Assembly: GCF_002288925.2 (NCBI RefSeq)
Contig: NW_022098050.1
Span: forward strand, 3,346,760 to 3,410,759
DNA: 64,000 nucleotides
From: Delphinapterus leucas
Taxonomy: Eukaryota > Chordata > Mammalia > Artiodactyla > Monodontidae
Direction of reading: 5' to 3'
Made by a program: the position numbers and the translations under genes
The notes under the pieces: model-generated
Seen by the model: only the letters and a program-made list of their open reading frames with translations
Told to the model about the DNA's origin: nothing
Databases searched by the model: none
Part shown: one piece after another, positions 49,046-59,599 of the stretch
Layout of the letters: each line of letters starts with the position of its first letter
Position numbering within the stretch: position 1 is the first letter of the stretch

Positions 49046-50035
49046 AAGAACTGAAGGGCTGGCTTGAGAAATTCCCTATGAACTGGAACCCAGGCAAGGC
49101 GATTATTCACACTGCTATTTGGAAATGAATCCTTAACCTGGGTATTGATCATAATTTGGCTGCTAGAATTTCAGACTACGTTACAACCTGGCAAGTCAAC
49201 CTTCTTCTCGTGAAACTCAATCTTCACTTTCAATTACCCATTTGAGTTGCATTCTCTGAAAGGGGAATTGATGTAGCACACATATTTGCGTTGACTAAGG
49301 AAACCATTCAACCCCTTTGGAAGGGGCTCTAGCAAAGCGGCCAACAAAAATAATAAATGCAAACTCCGGCTTGTGGCTGCAGTGTCTCTCATCTTACAAC
49401 CCCCAGCGGAGAAGGTTATTGCTCAAAGGGAAGGTGTTCACGGATTTAAAAGCAAACCTCTACAGCCAGCAAGGCATCGTCCCTGTGTATGTAGGTTCAT
49501 GGTGGCACAAGCCCTGTTTACCTGCATGCGTGTTTCTCTCAGCTCCTCTGGCCAATGGTCTGTCACCCGAGTTGCAGGGAACTATTAACTCGATAAGTAC
49601 AAATATCCACTTGGCTCCAGGGTCTTGGCTAGGCACCGTGGGAAATACAGAGCGGTAAGACAGAGCAGTGCCCTTCCTTCATGAGCTCAGGATCTACAAG
49701 TGTAAAGGAATGCATAGCTCATTGTAAGGTATGGCATGTATGATAAATATCACAAGAGAGATATGAAACACCGTGGGTGTTTAAAGGAAGGCAGAAGCTT
49801 CCCAATCAAAGGATCAAGTAAAAGTTTCATCGAACTGGGGGGTGTCGCTGGACAATGGGCAGAATTTAGACACACATGTGGCTGCGGGGAAGCATTCCAG
49901 GTGCAGAAAGCAGTAATCAGCAAAAAGAGGGAAAATGGGACTCCAGGTCTATAAAAACAGGTAGTCTACTTTAGCCAGATTTTAGGAAGCCAGGAGAGAA
50001 GGACTGGAAAATTAGGCTGTGGGCAGCTGGCCTGT

Positions 50036-50394
50036 TTTTTTTTAATAAATTTATATTTATTTATTTTATTTTTGGCTGTGTTGGGTCTTCGTTGCTGCGC
50101 ACGGGCTTTCTCTAGTTGCGGCGAGCGGGGGCTACTCTTCGTTGTGGTGTGCGGGCTTCTCATTGCCGTGGCTACTCTTGTTGCGGAGCACAGGCTCTAG
50201 GCGCGCGGGCTTCAGTAGTTGCGGCACGCAGGCTCAGTAGTTGTGGCTCGTGGGTTCTAGAGCGCAGGCTCAGTAGTTGTGGTGCACGGGCTTAGTTGCT
50301 CCGCGGCATGTGGGATCTTCCCGGACCGGGGCTCGAACCCCGTGTCCCCTGCATTGGCAGGCGGATTCTTAACCACCGCACCACCAGGTAAGTC
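50036..50394 (-). mobile_element. CHR-type SINE, long form
   Basis: From TTTTTTTTTTAATAAATTTATA to CACCAGGTAAGTCC; reverse orientation. Full-length CHR layout. Confidence 0.92.
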
Positions 50395-51156
50395 CTGCTC
50401 TATGTTTTTCCGTAGGAGAGCAATGCGATCAAAACAGTACTAACGTTGCCTCAATTTTAAAAATTAGAAATAAAATGTTTAAAGAAACCAGTACTGAAGT
50501 AAAACTGTACTTAAAAGAGCAGTATCTGGCCATAAAAAGTAGAATGAGTTGCTATAAGAGAGACTAAAAGTGAGAATGTCATAGAAATCACCGAAAAGCA
50601 AAGGGCAATATTTCAATTATGGTGTGAGGAAGGTCTGAAGACGGTGCTTTAGCGATGGTTTCTGGTGTCTCTTTCAGCTCACAAATCTGGGAAATGAGAA
50701 ACAGTAACAGCAGGATACTGTATGAAAGCGCTATCAATAAGAAAATGCCAGCTGAAAATGCCCTGCTCTCCGCAGCACTTTCCTTTTTAATGCAGAGGAA
50801 TTTTGTCAGCTGATTACATGTTTTAAACCCAAATACAAATGTCTAGCCTAACCTGCTCCTAATGTGACTTTAATTGTGTATCCTGAGCCAGGTGTTCAGT
50901 TCCTAACACTTATCTCCAAATGTGGCATTTTAAAAGACTGCTTTGGCTGGTGTGCTCTGGTTTGGCTTTTAGCCAGCCCCACTCGGTTTTCCTGGCTGGT
51001 GAAACCACACTACTTTACCAGTTTTCTCCAGGCATCAGGTTCATGGAGCCTTTCTTAGTTGGTCATGGCGTTCATTCTCCATCTTCAGCCTTGCTTGCAG
51101 AAGGAGGTGCAGTGAACCTCCAAAATCTCAGATGTAAATGAGGCTTCAAGAGTTCA

Positions 51157-51498
51157 GGGCTTCCCTGGTGGTGCAGTGGTTAAGAATCCGCCTGCCAATG
51201 CAGGGGACACAGGTTCAAGTCCTGGTCCGGGAAGATCCTACATGCCGCGGAGCAACTAAGCCCGTGTGCCACAACTACTGAGCCTGCACTCTACAGCCCG
51301 CGAGCCACAACTACTGAGCCCACGTGCCACAAGTACTGAAGCCTGCACGCCTAGAGCCTGTGCTCCACAACAAGAGAAGCCACTGCAATGAGAAATCCGC
51401 ACACCGCAACGAAGAGTAGCCCCCGCTCGCCGCAACTAGAGAAAGCCCTCGCGCAGCAACGAAGACCCAAGGCAGCCAAAAATAAATAAATAAATAAA
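51157..51498 (+). mobile_element. CHR-type SINE, long form
   Basis: Forward copy with a 9-bp duplication AAGAGTTCA at 51148-51156 and 51499-51507. Confidence 0.94.
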
Positions 51499-51511
51499 AA
51501 GAGTTCATTTA

Positions 51512-52425
51512 AGAACATAACAAAACGGAAATGCAAAGCAAAACCACAATGAGACAGCGCCTCACACCTGTCAGAATGGCTATTATCCGAAAGACAAGAA
51601 ACAGCAAGTGTTGGCAAGAATGCGGAAAAAAGGCAACCCTTGTGCACTGTCGGTGGGAATGTAAATTGGTGCAGCCACTATGGAAAACAGTATGGAGGTT
51701 CCTCAAAAAACTAAAAATACAGCTACCATATGATCCATCAATCCCTCCTCTAGGTATTTATCCAAAAGAAATGAAAACAGGATCTCAAAGAGGTATCTGC
51801 ATCCCCATGTTTATTGCAACATTATTCACGAGAGCCCAGTTATGGAAACAGTCTAAGTGTCCATGAACCGATGAATGGATAAAGAAGATGTGGTATACAC
51901 ATACAACGGAATATTATCCAGCCATAAAAAAAAGAATGGAACGTTGCCATTTGTGACAACATGGATGCACCTAGAGGGCATTATGCTAAGTGAAATAAGT
52001 CAGAGAAAGACAAATACCGTATGATCTCACTTAATATATTGTGGAACCTAAAAAATGAAACAAACAAGCAAAACCTAAGCTCAAAGATACAGAGAACAGA
52101 CTGGTGGTTGCCAGAGGGGAGGCGGAGTGGGGAGTGGGCGAAATGGGTGAAGGGGATCAAAATGTACAAACTTCCAGCTTTAAAATAAATAAGTCATGGG
52201 ATGTAATGTACAGCATAGTAACTATCGTTAATAATACTGTATTGAGAGTAGATCTTAAAAGTCATCCCAAGAAAAAAGAATTTTGTAACTATGTACAGTG
52301 ATCGATAGTAACTAGACTTATTGTGGTCACCATTGTGCAGTGCATACAAATATCGAATCACTATGTTATACACGGGAAACTAATGTGTTATATGTCAATT
52401 ATACCTCAATAAAAGCAAAACCAAA
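51512..52425 (+). mobile_element. L1 3' end, forward
   Basis: AATGCAAAGCAAAACCACAA, TGTGCACTGTCGGTGGGAAT, GAATATTATCCAGCCATAAA, CTATGTTATACACGGGAAAC and the end ATTATACCTCAATAAAAGC. Frames are broken. Confidence 0.88.
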
Positions 52426-54598
52426 GAACAGAGTAAGAATACTATCTTATAGGCATACAAACGCAATCCAACACAGACAACTTTGCTATGAATTTTCCAT
52501 ACATTTCATGTGGCTTTTTATAGACACTGCGTCTTTGCTAGGCCGCAAAGAATAAATCAGAGAGCCAGAAAAGCTGCATCAGATTCAAAGATGGAAGAAC
52601 TCCAGAGACCTTCTAGAAGTGGGAATGGGAATGATTTACTCTCTCTCTCTGACAGATTTGCTATTAAATCTCAGATGTTTATATAAGTGGGGGAGGGGAG
52701 ATGCCGATGGGGCCCTAGATTCCCATCTCCCTCTTTCAGAGGTTCCTGCTTCCAGGCCTCTTACCAGAGACACAATGTCCACTTGCTGAGAGACTGCCTC
52801 TGAAATGATCTTCAAAATCTCTCTGTCACCCAGCACTTTGGGTGAACTCAGCTGACATGATTCGCCTCAGGACCCACAGGCCTAGAGAGTCTCCCCTCCC
52901 CAGCCTTCCGAAACCTCTGGCTTGGACTGAAATATCCTCCGTTGGAATCAACAGCCCCAGCAGAGCACATTTCCTGAAAGACCCCATTGGGATGTGCCAA
53001 CTTGGGGAAAGCCTGCAGGCTGGTGCCAGAGGGAGCTGGGCCAGCCAGGGCCAGTTCCCAAAAGTAGTGAGCGCCCAAGCTGGAAACCCACGATTCTGTG
53101 GGTGGCTGGGTCCTGGCAGCAAGCTATGCTGTATAAGGGTAGAAGCTGAGGGAAGGAGAGCAGAGGGCAGGGTGAGGGAGGGGAGGAAGGTCAAATGGAA
53201 AGAGAGAAGAGGCCCCTTGACTGAGGAAGGCTCTGCCAGACAGATGTACAGGTGGCTTAGAGACGCCTCCCAGTTCAGCAGGAAAGGCTGCTTCTAGCTT
53301 CTCAACTTCTCCCCCTGCACCCTGTCCAGTACTGGCTTCCCCCTCCCCTCTACCTTCATATTAACCCGACTCCTGCTTGGGGGGTGGGGGCACTAACCTG
53401 CCCGGGAAACAGGGGGCTGGCACTTGCCTGGCACAGAGGATAAAGTCTCCTTTCCACTTTGCCCTGAATCAGTTCCTACCAAAAAGCTTAACACTTACAA
53501 CGGTTCAAAACGCAAATGTTCCTGTGTATCACTTTACACGTTTGAGTCATTCATTCATAAGGGGATGTGCAAGGAATTTCCAGCAGCCATCCCTACATCT
53601 CCCAAGCATGCTATCTGGGAACCCTCCCCCCTCCATCCTTCACCCAGAACTCGGTAGGTTCGTTTCTCAGACCCCAGACTTAAACCACCCAGAGTGTTGA
53701 AAGTAAAGCCAGATATTTGCCCGCCACGTCACCCACTTTCCCATTAACACTACACTAAAATGTGTCCATGGATTTCCTCTCCGGGGCGACAGGGGTGCAT
53801 CCATGTTCCCCAGCTCCCCCGAAGCTCTTTGCTATCTTAAGACTCTCGGATGAGGGAGTCAGCTGGAGCTTTTTAAAGGGCATCTCCAAAGAAGGTTTTG
53901 TCCACACCAGAAGAGTCCTAATAAGTACCAGGGTCCCCTTAGATGCTACAGACCACGCCCCCCAGCAACAAGAAGCCACACCCCCTGTCTAGCAGAGCCC
54001 GCGCGTGTAGTCCTCTTTCCCTGGGGCTAACCAAGCGCCTGCCACATGTCACCGCTCTCAGCTGGCACCTCTCTCCCGGAGGTGCAGACTTTCTCGGAAT
54101 CCCCAGCAGGGGGGGTTGGGGGATGCGGGAGAGGCTCCGCCCGGGCCTTCCACGAGAGTCTTTTACTGTGGCTCGTGCCCTGCAGCCCCAAGGGGTGGCC
54201 TGGGGCCTCGAGTGGGAGGGGGTAGGGGCTCCTTCCAGGATGAGCTGCCAGCCACCTGGTCCCTGGCCGCAGGCAACTGTGTGAGAGGCAAAACTCCGGC
54301 GGGGTGAGAAAGTAACCCGCGGCCAAACTTCTCCTGGTCGCCTCCAGCGCCAACGGGGGTTTGACTGGTCCCCCTGGAACCCCAGGCGCAGAGGGTCCTC
54401 CAGCTCACGGCGCCCGGCGACGGGATGACAGTCGGCTCTCCCCTCCTGGTGCCCGGACGCGAGCCCCGCTCCGCGTCCCCCGCTCCCCCGGGCGGCAAAA
54501 GACGAAGTCCGCGCAAACAAAGGGCGCCCCCGCACCACCCTCCGGACCGAGCCGAGGGTCCCGGCGCCCAGCTGGGGAGGCTGGCCCGCCGACCCTAC

Positions 54599-54689
54599 CT
54601 GGGAAGCCGCGGCTCGGCGGGACTCGAAGCAGCAGCGGCAGCAGCGGCAGCAGCGGCAGGAGCGCGGGCCGGAGTGCGGGGCTCCCCAT
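54599..54689 (-). CDS. SRPX: SRPX coding exon 1 (signal peptide)
   Basis: This is the first coding exon of SRPX, a secreted or membrane-associated sushi-domain protein described as a suppressor of transformation and as down-regulated by v-src. The ATG (54689-54687) has a strong Kozak context, with G at -3 and G at +4. The exon encodes 30 residues, beginning MGSPALRPALLPLLPLLPLL and ending RGFP, plus the first base of a Gly codon. This is a leucine-rich secretion signal. The donor is CAG|GTAGGG, with GT at 54598-54597. The dangling G joins GA of exon 2 to make Gly, giving FPGSGDSP as in the known human protein. Three perfect 9-bp units at 54632-54658 encode a Leu-Leu-Pro repeat. The frame stays open upstream through the leader but I see no in-frame ATG there, so this start is preferred. 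The 5' untranslated part of the exon is not delimited. Confidence 0.95.
54632..54658 (+). repeat. Three perfect 9-bp units in exon 1 (GCAGCGGCA)
   Basis: The unit is repeated three times without mismatch. On the minus strand it encodes three Leu-Leu-Pro steps of the signal peptide core. Gain or loss of a unit would change the peptide by three residues and keep the frame. Confidence 0.9.
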
Positions 54690-55126
54690 GGCGCGCCCGG
54701 CGCTGCGCTCGGCTCGGCTGCGCGGCGCGCTTCCCGGGGGCGGGAGGAGACCAGCCCGACCGAGGGGCTGCGCGCGGCTCGCGGAGGCCAAGCCGGAAAA
54801 CTCCTCCTCTCGCCTGTCTCCCTCCCTCCCGCCCGTCCGGGGCCTGCCCTCCTTCCTCCGCCTCCCCGGAGCGCTGGCGCGGCTGGGGCTCCGACCCACC
54901 CCCCTCCTTTTGTGCCAGCTCTTCTTCTGGAAGCGGGGCTGACAGTCCCGCACCCGCTCTGGGGGCCTGAGCGCGCCAGGGGCGTGCCCTAGCAAACCAG
55001 ATTATCCTAAAATATCTTTCTGTTCCCCAATTGCGCGCCCTTTCACCACGAATACACACACTGGTGGCCCAAACACCTCCCAGATCCGGGGCCCCTACCA
55101 CAAGGTCATCTGTGCAGAAAGCTACG

Positions 55127-55133
55127 TGAGTCA
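55127..55133. promoter_or_regulatory. Consensus AP-1 (TRE) motif TGAGTCA
   Basis: A perfect TGAGTCA lies about 440 bases upstream of the SRPX start codon, just outside the CpG-dense core. SRPX was described as repressed by v-src, and AP-1 acts downstream of src signalling, so the position is suggestive. A 7-base motif also occurs often by chance. Confidence 0.35.
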
Positions 55134-55239
55134 CACGGAAAGAGAAGGGATAACCGAGGGGGTCCAAGAATGGCCCACCGCGGCAGGTTATTATCTCCAA
55201 GTTCGCGGGTTTGACCCTTCGGACCACGCCCCAAGTTCG

Positions 55240-55360
55240 GCGTCGTTATGCCCATCCTATCCAAGAAGGAACGACGCTTAGAAACTTGCCCAGGTTCATG
55301 GTTACGGGCAGAGCGGGGATTTGAACTTAGGTGTGTGGCTCTGCCGGCGCCAACGTCCTT
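55240..55360 (-). mobile_element. MIR fragment, reverse
   Basis: AAACTTGCCCAGGTTCATGG and GGCAGAGCGGGGATTTGAAC are the reverse-strand MIR motif. It lies about 600-670 bases upstream of the SRPX start codon. Confidence 0.65.
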
Positions 55361-56427
55361 GCTACGGCTTTTTGGTTTCTCTTTTGCAAGGGAATGAATC
55401 AAGAGTTCGTGCCGGCTGCACTGCAGTTTGGGATGGGGCTTGAAGTACTCTTTCCAGGGTCGGCTGATGGGCGAGCACAAGGCCCAGAAAGTTCCCCGTC
55501 TCACCCACAGCCTCGGGAATCCAGCTGTTGTAGTTTACTGCAACCAGATTTCCCCATTTCCTGGATTGTTCGCAATCACTCCTAGGACATCACGATCAGC
55601 CTGGAGCCTCCACCCTGTGGCCTGGCGTCAGGATAGGGTTTCTAGGTGCCTGCAGGACGGATCAGGTTTCTTCTTCGAGGCTTTCTCAATTTTTTTTTTT
55701 TTTTTTTTTTTTTGGTAAACCCCTAAGGCAGGACCTCGCCCCTTTCCTGACCGAAGGAGATCTTAGCTAAGGCAGATTCCAACTAGAGCTGCTGCATTTG
55801 GTCGTGTAGAATGGGCACTGCACGATGGCCCCGGAGGAAGGGGCAAGTGGGTGCCAAAATCCAGCTGCCTCTGGGGTCACAAGAAGCCTGTGCCTTGGCA
55901 GAGGCCATGTTCGTTGTGGAAGGGCAGCTTTCTCCTCGCCTCAGCAGTCTGGTCTGTTAGCTAGGCTAAGGGCCCTGGGAACATCCATCCAGAGGTTTTC
56001 GATTTTTTTAAAAATCTAGATGGTGTGCTCTTTCCCCAATTCTCACAAAAACCTCTGCCTTGAACTTCCATCTTATCCCCTCCAGTGCCTGGGGAGCTTC
56101 TCTCCATCTCCTGCGGGTTTCTCCATTACTGCTACCTCTTCAAGGATCCAACAACCCCTCAAAAACCCTCTAATCACAGGACAATGAGGGAGGTCAGGCT
56201 CTTCTGTGGCCTCCATCACACCAGACTCTCCAGGGAGTGGTTCTCAATCCTGTGCACACACAAGAGTAACCTGGGGGAGCCTTAGAGAAATACCCTATCT
56301 GGACTCGACCCCAGACCAATGAAACTAGAATCTTTAGGGATGTGGCCTGGCGTTTGAACAGATGGATTAGTGTTGTGCCCCCATGCTCAGTGGTGCAGGT
56401 TTTACGACGGGATAAATTCTAGGCCAG

Positions 56428-56650
56428 TGTTCCTCAACCCAGGCACTGTTGACATTTGGGGCTGGATTCGTGGTTGGGGAGGGTGGCTGCTCTGTGTGCT
56501 GAAGGATGTTTAGCTGCATTCCTGGCCTCTATGCCCCAGAGAGCAAGTAGCAAGCCCTCGTTTTACTCAGTTGTAACAACCAAAACATGTCTCCAGAAGT
56601 TGCCGGATGTCCTCTGGCAGAAAAATTGGCCCCAGTCGAGGACCACTGCT
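56428..56650 (-). mobile_element. MER20-like element, reverse, upstream of SRPX
   Basis: GTGTTCCTCAACCCAGGCACTG, GAAGGATGTTTAGCTGCATTC, CAACCAAAACATGTCTCCAG and GAGGACCACTGCT match MER20 in reverse. It lies about 1.75 kb upstream of the ATG. Confidence 0.8.
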
Positions 56651-56889
56651 GTAGGCCCATGAGTAAAAGTTAATGCGCACCCCAAATTCTAGGTCCGGGT
56701 TGGTCTGTCCAGTGGCCTTCCTTTCCTATATCACCTCTGAAGCAAGCTTTGCTCACAAAACGCGGCACACATTCTATTATTGGGCTGACAAGGAACACCT
56801 GGCTCTCTCCTAGCCCCTGAATCTGGCTGAATTACAAGCAACACCACATTCGATGTTAGGAGTTGCTTTCTTTGCTACTTTAGAGCAAA

Positions 56890-56970
56890 TTCCAATCAGA
56901 TTTATAATAATAATTATAATAATAGTTATAATAACTATTATTTTTATTTATTATAATAATTATTATTACC
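56890..56970 (+). repeat. AT-rich (TAA/TTA)n tract
   Basis: Alternating AATAAT and TTATTA units form an imperfect palindromic low-complexity stretch. Confidence 0.85.
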
Positions 56971-58044
56971 AGGCCTCTCTGGTAGAAGGGATGAGGGCAG
57001 AGGGAAGCTTAGAAGAGATTATCCATCCATCCCACAATATCTTGGTAGACAATAGGATGGTTAAGCAGATTCGTAATCTACCAAACAACTGAACCCAGAA
57101 GATGGGGTAATGAGCGGATGGAAACAGGAAGAGAAGCCACTCAGGGAGGGCCACAGAGCTCTGATCTCTTCCTGTCCTGCTGGTCCTAACTACTAATGAA
57201 TTGGGAAAAGATGCTGTTGGCATGAGACACAAAGATAGGCAAGAAATAGGTTCCAAGCATCTCTATAGGCAGGAATGCTGTATTGACTCTGAACATTAAA
57301 AGGTAATAAGGATAAATATGATGCCCTACATTAGATCTCAAAATCCAACCACACAGATGCAGAGTATGGGAAACGTGGCTTCTCAGTAGTACCTACCATA
57401 CTTAGTTGCCTACAGGCTACGACAGACTTCCCAGGCACCTCAGGGCGCTGCTGACAGTGCCTGTTCTGTCCTCTGAAGCATTCCAAGCGCTGGGCAAAGC
57501 GCCGAAGGTGAGAAGGGAACACAGCCCTCAAGGTCTGGCACGGGTGTGTGGGGGGCATGTGTCTTTCCACCGTGTACAGTGTGGAGGAGGCTGGATTAAA
57601 CAGCACAGCCTTTGCCCCTGACTCAGAGCAGAATGACCCACAGTGGAGAAGGAAGGAAAAGGAGTCCCAGGATTCCCCGCCCCTCCACTTTCTTCCTTGA
57701 ACTTGTAGACTCCGAGAAGCCATTGAAGGAGAACCTGGCAGCCCCCTACCTACTGCAGGCGAGAGATTTCCTGAGCACGTCAGTCAAGGCCCTTCCCTCC
57801 ATGTGCCTCTACCATCTTCCCACACCTCTTCATCCCCCCACCCTCGCAAACCAGTTCTTCTCTTCCCACATCCCTCCAGAGTAAAGGACCGGAAGTTTAA
57901 GGGGAACATTGGTGGCTCACTGTACCTTGGGAAATGGTTGGCAGTAGAATAAAAGTTGAGGAGACACTCAGGAGTGATGCGACCTAAGACAGTGCTTCTC
58001 AAGCTATCTGTGGCGAAGGACTGTTTTTCAAAATTTCCCAGTCC

Positions 58045-58172
58045 GAGCCTGGGATTAGCAGATGCAAACTATTATATATAGGATGGATAAACAACAAGGT
58101 CCTACTGTATAGCACAGGGAACTATATTCAATATCCAGTGATAAACCATGATGGAAAAGAATATGAAAAAGA

Positions 58173-58213
<41 letters not shown>

Positions 58214-58285
58214 GTATAACTGAATCACTTTGCTGTACAACTGAAAGTTGTAAATCAGCTATACTTCAATAAAATAAATTTTTTT
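58045..58285 (+). mobile_element. 5'-truncated L1 3' UTR
   Basis: GATGCAAACTATTATATATAGG, GGTCCTACTGTATAGCACAG and AGCTATACTTCAATAAAATAAA. The flanks are imperfect duplicates of about 15 bp, AAAATTTCCCAGTCC (58030-58044) and AAAATTCCCAATCC (58286-58299). It contains a (TA)n run at about 58177-58214. Confidence 0.85.
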
Positions 58286-59599
58286 AAAATTCCCAATCCA
58301 TTTTTGATCAAGGCTTTTCTAAAATCAATAAACATGACTCATTAGAAAAATAAAATGGGAATAAGAGAGGAGCACGGGTCTAGGGACTGCACTTTGAGGA
58401 GCACAGTTAGATTGGATTTAGTCTTTTCCATCCTGTACTTATACAAACTACAGACCACACTAAACTCTCCAGGTTTCCGAGAACTCAAGACTCAAAGGAC
58501 AAGGAGATCTGATCTCAGTCTACTGGAATCATGCTAAATGAATGCCAGAAGGGTAGGGTGAATTGGGCTGGTACTTTTGCTCTGGTATCTGTTAAAAATC
58601 TAGATCCGAGAGGGTTAAGGTAAGAGTGCTCAAGATCAAGATGAAAAAAAGCTAATGGCAATCCAAGAATGGTATCTGTTTACAATCCCCTGGCTTAAAG
58701 AGATTTCTTCCCTTTCTAGAATAAATATTCAGAATGAAACAACACAAGCTCTAAGGGATGAAAAAATTCTGCAGCATTAAGGGAAAGGGAATGCTTTGAC
58801 TCTAAAGATTCAAAGGAAAAACACCTTGTTTGTGAAAATGATCAGCTACAGAAAAGGGAAAGCAGTTTTAGAAAATATCTCTTTGGTGTATTCAGTAAAA
58901 GATTCAAGAAGAATGCTTTTATAAAGTAGCAATAGGGGGTCATACAGAGAATTGAGAAATGTAAGAATGCAGAGATTCAAAAATGAAATTAATGCCTTTC
59001 AGTTTCAGTGGCCAGGCTTGGAAGTGATCATTCCTGTCCTGACAACAAGATAAAGCTGGGCAAACAGAAAAATCCATGACTTTTCTCAGACTCAACAAGG
59101 AACTGAGTTGTTTTCAGGGCAAATCACCACCCATCACTATCTGGAAAGACAGGCATATCCAGACAGCCACAGCTGAGATCTGCTTGCCTGGAGCAGAAGA
59201 CGTGCGGGAGCCATGCATTGGTAGGAACACTGAAATGGCAATTTAGAAAGATTGCTGAGGACTGAGTGCGGACTAATAGGGAGAGTGAGAAACTCCTGGG
59301 GGCTGAAGTCATAGCAGAGACTCCCACACTGCTGTAGGCTTTAACTCCAAGAACCCTACCAGGTTTTCATGGTGAAGGTCCAAGAAAGCCCCCTCCTGCT
59401 CTGGCAGGGAGAGGGGAAGAGGAATCCTCCTGAAATATGCTCAGAGACTTCTCCAGAGAAAAGGGTTACTCGACTTCACCAGAGCCTTATCTCACCTCTG
59501 AGAAGGGCTTGGTGACGAATTTCCAGAAAAACATCATTTGAGGAACTGCTCATATGGTTTTGGAGGGATCTGCCGACCACAGATACTCCAAATCTCCGT

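Larger units (their letters stand above)
10583..54598 (-). other. SRPX: SRPX intron 1 (about 44 kb)
   Basis: The intron runs from donor GTAGGG (54598) to acceptor TTTTTTATTGTAG (10583). It contains most of the repeats listed here. Stretches where I recognise nothing firm are about 10600-11920, 12960-14465, 17370-19250, 19380-19980, 20950-21700, 27160-28050, 28710-30960, 31300-31930, 33730-34920, 38225-39020, 40535-42645, 42850-43635, 45250-45715, 46800-48975, 49060-50030 and 52430-53950. Confidence 0.9.
53950..55000 (-). promoter_or_regulatory. CpG island and probable SRPX promoter
   Basis: The sequence turns GC-rich and CpG-dense from about 53950 to 55000 and covers exon 1, in contrast to the AT-rich introns. 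I see no TATA box at a fitting distance upstream of the ATG. A GC box (GGGGGCGGG) lies at 54736-54744, about 50 bases upstream of the start codon, and an inverted CCAAT lies at 55027-55031. This fits a TATA-less CpG-island promoter. The transcription start cannot be fixed from sequence but should lie between about 54700 and 55000. Confidence 0.75.

Noticed and set aside
14967..51498. tRNA genes suggested by A-box and B-box motifs
   Set aside because: The motifs belong to tRNA-derived SINE heads; no cloverleaf with a proper acceptor stem was evident.
53939..54538. Minus-strand open frame of 199 codons inside the start of intron 1
   Set aside because: It is GC-rich intronic sequence past the clear exon 1 donor and shows no family resemblance.
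54361..54970. Long plus-strand open frames of 181-193 codons across the CpG island
   Set aside because: They are antisense to SRPX exon 1 and its leader. GC-rich sequence has few stops, and no domain is recognisable.
54690..54995. In-frame N-terminal extension of SRPX
   Set aside because: The frame is open to 54995 but the first codon there is TTG. There is no upstream ATG, and the ATG at 54689 has a strong context and fits the known protein.
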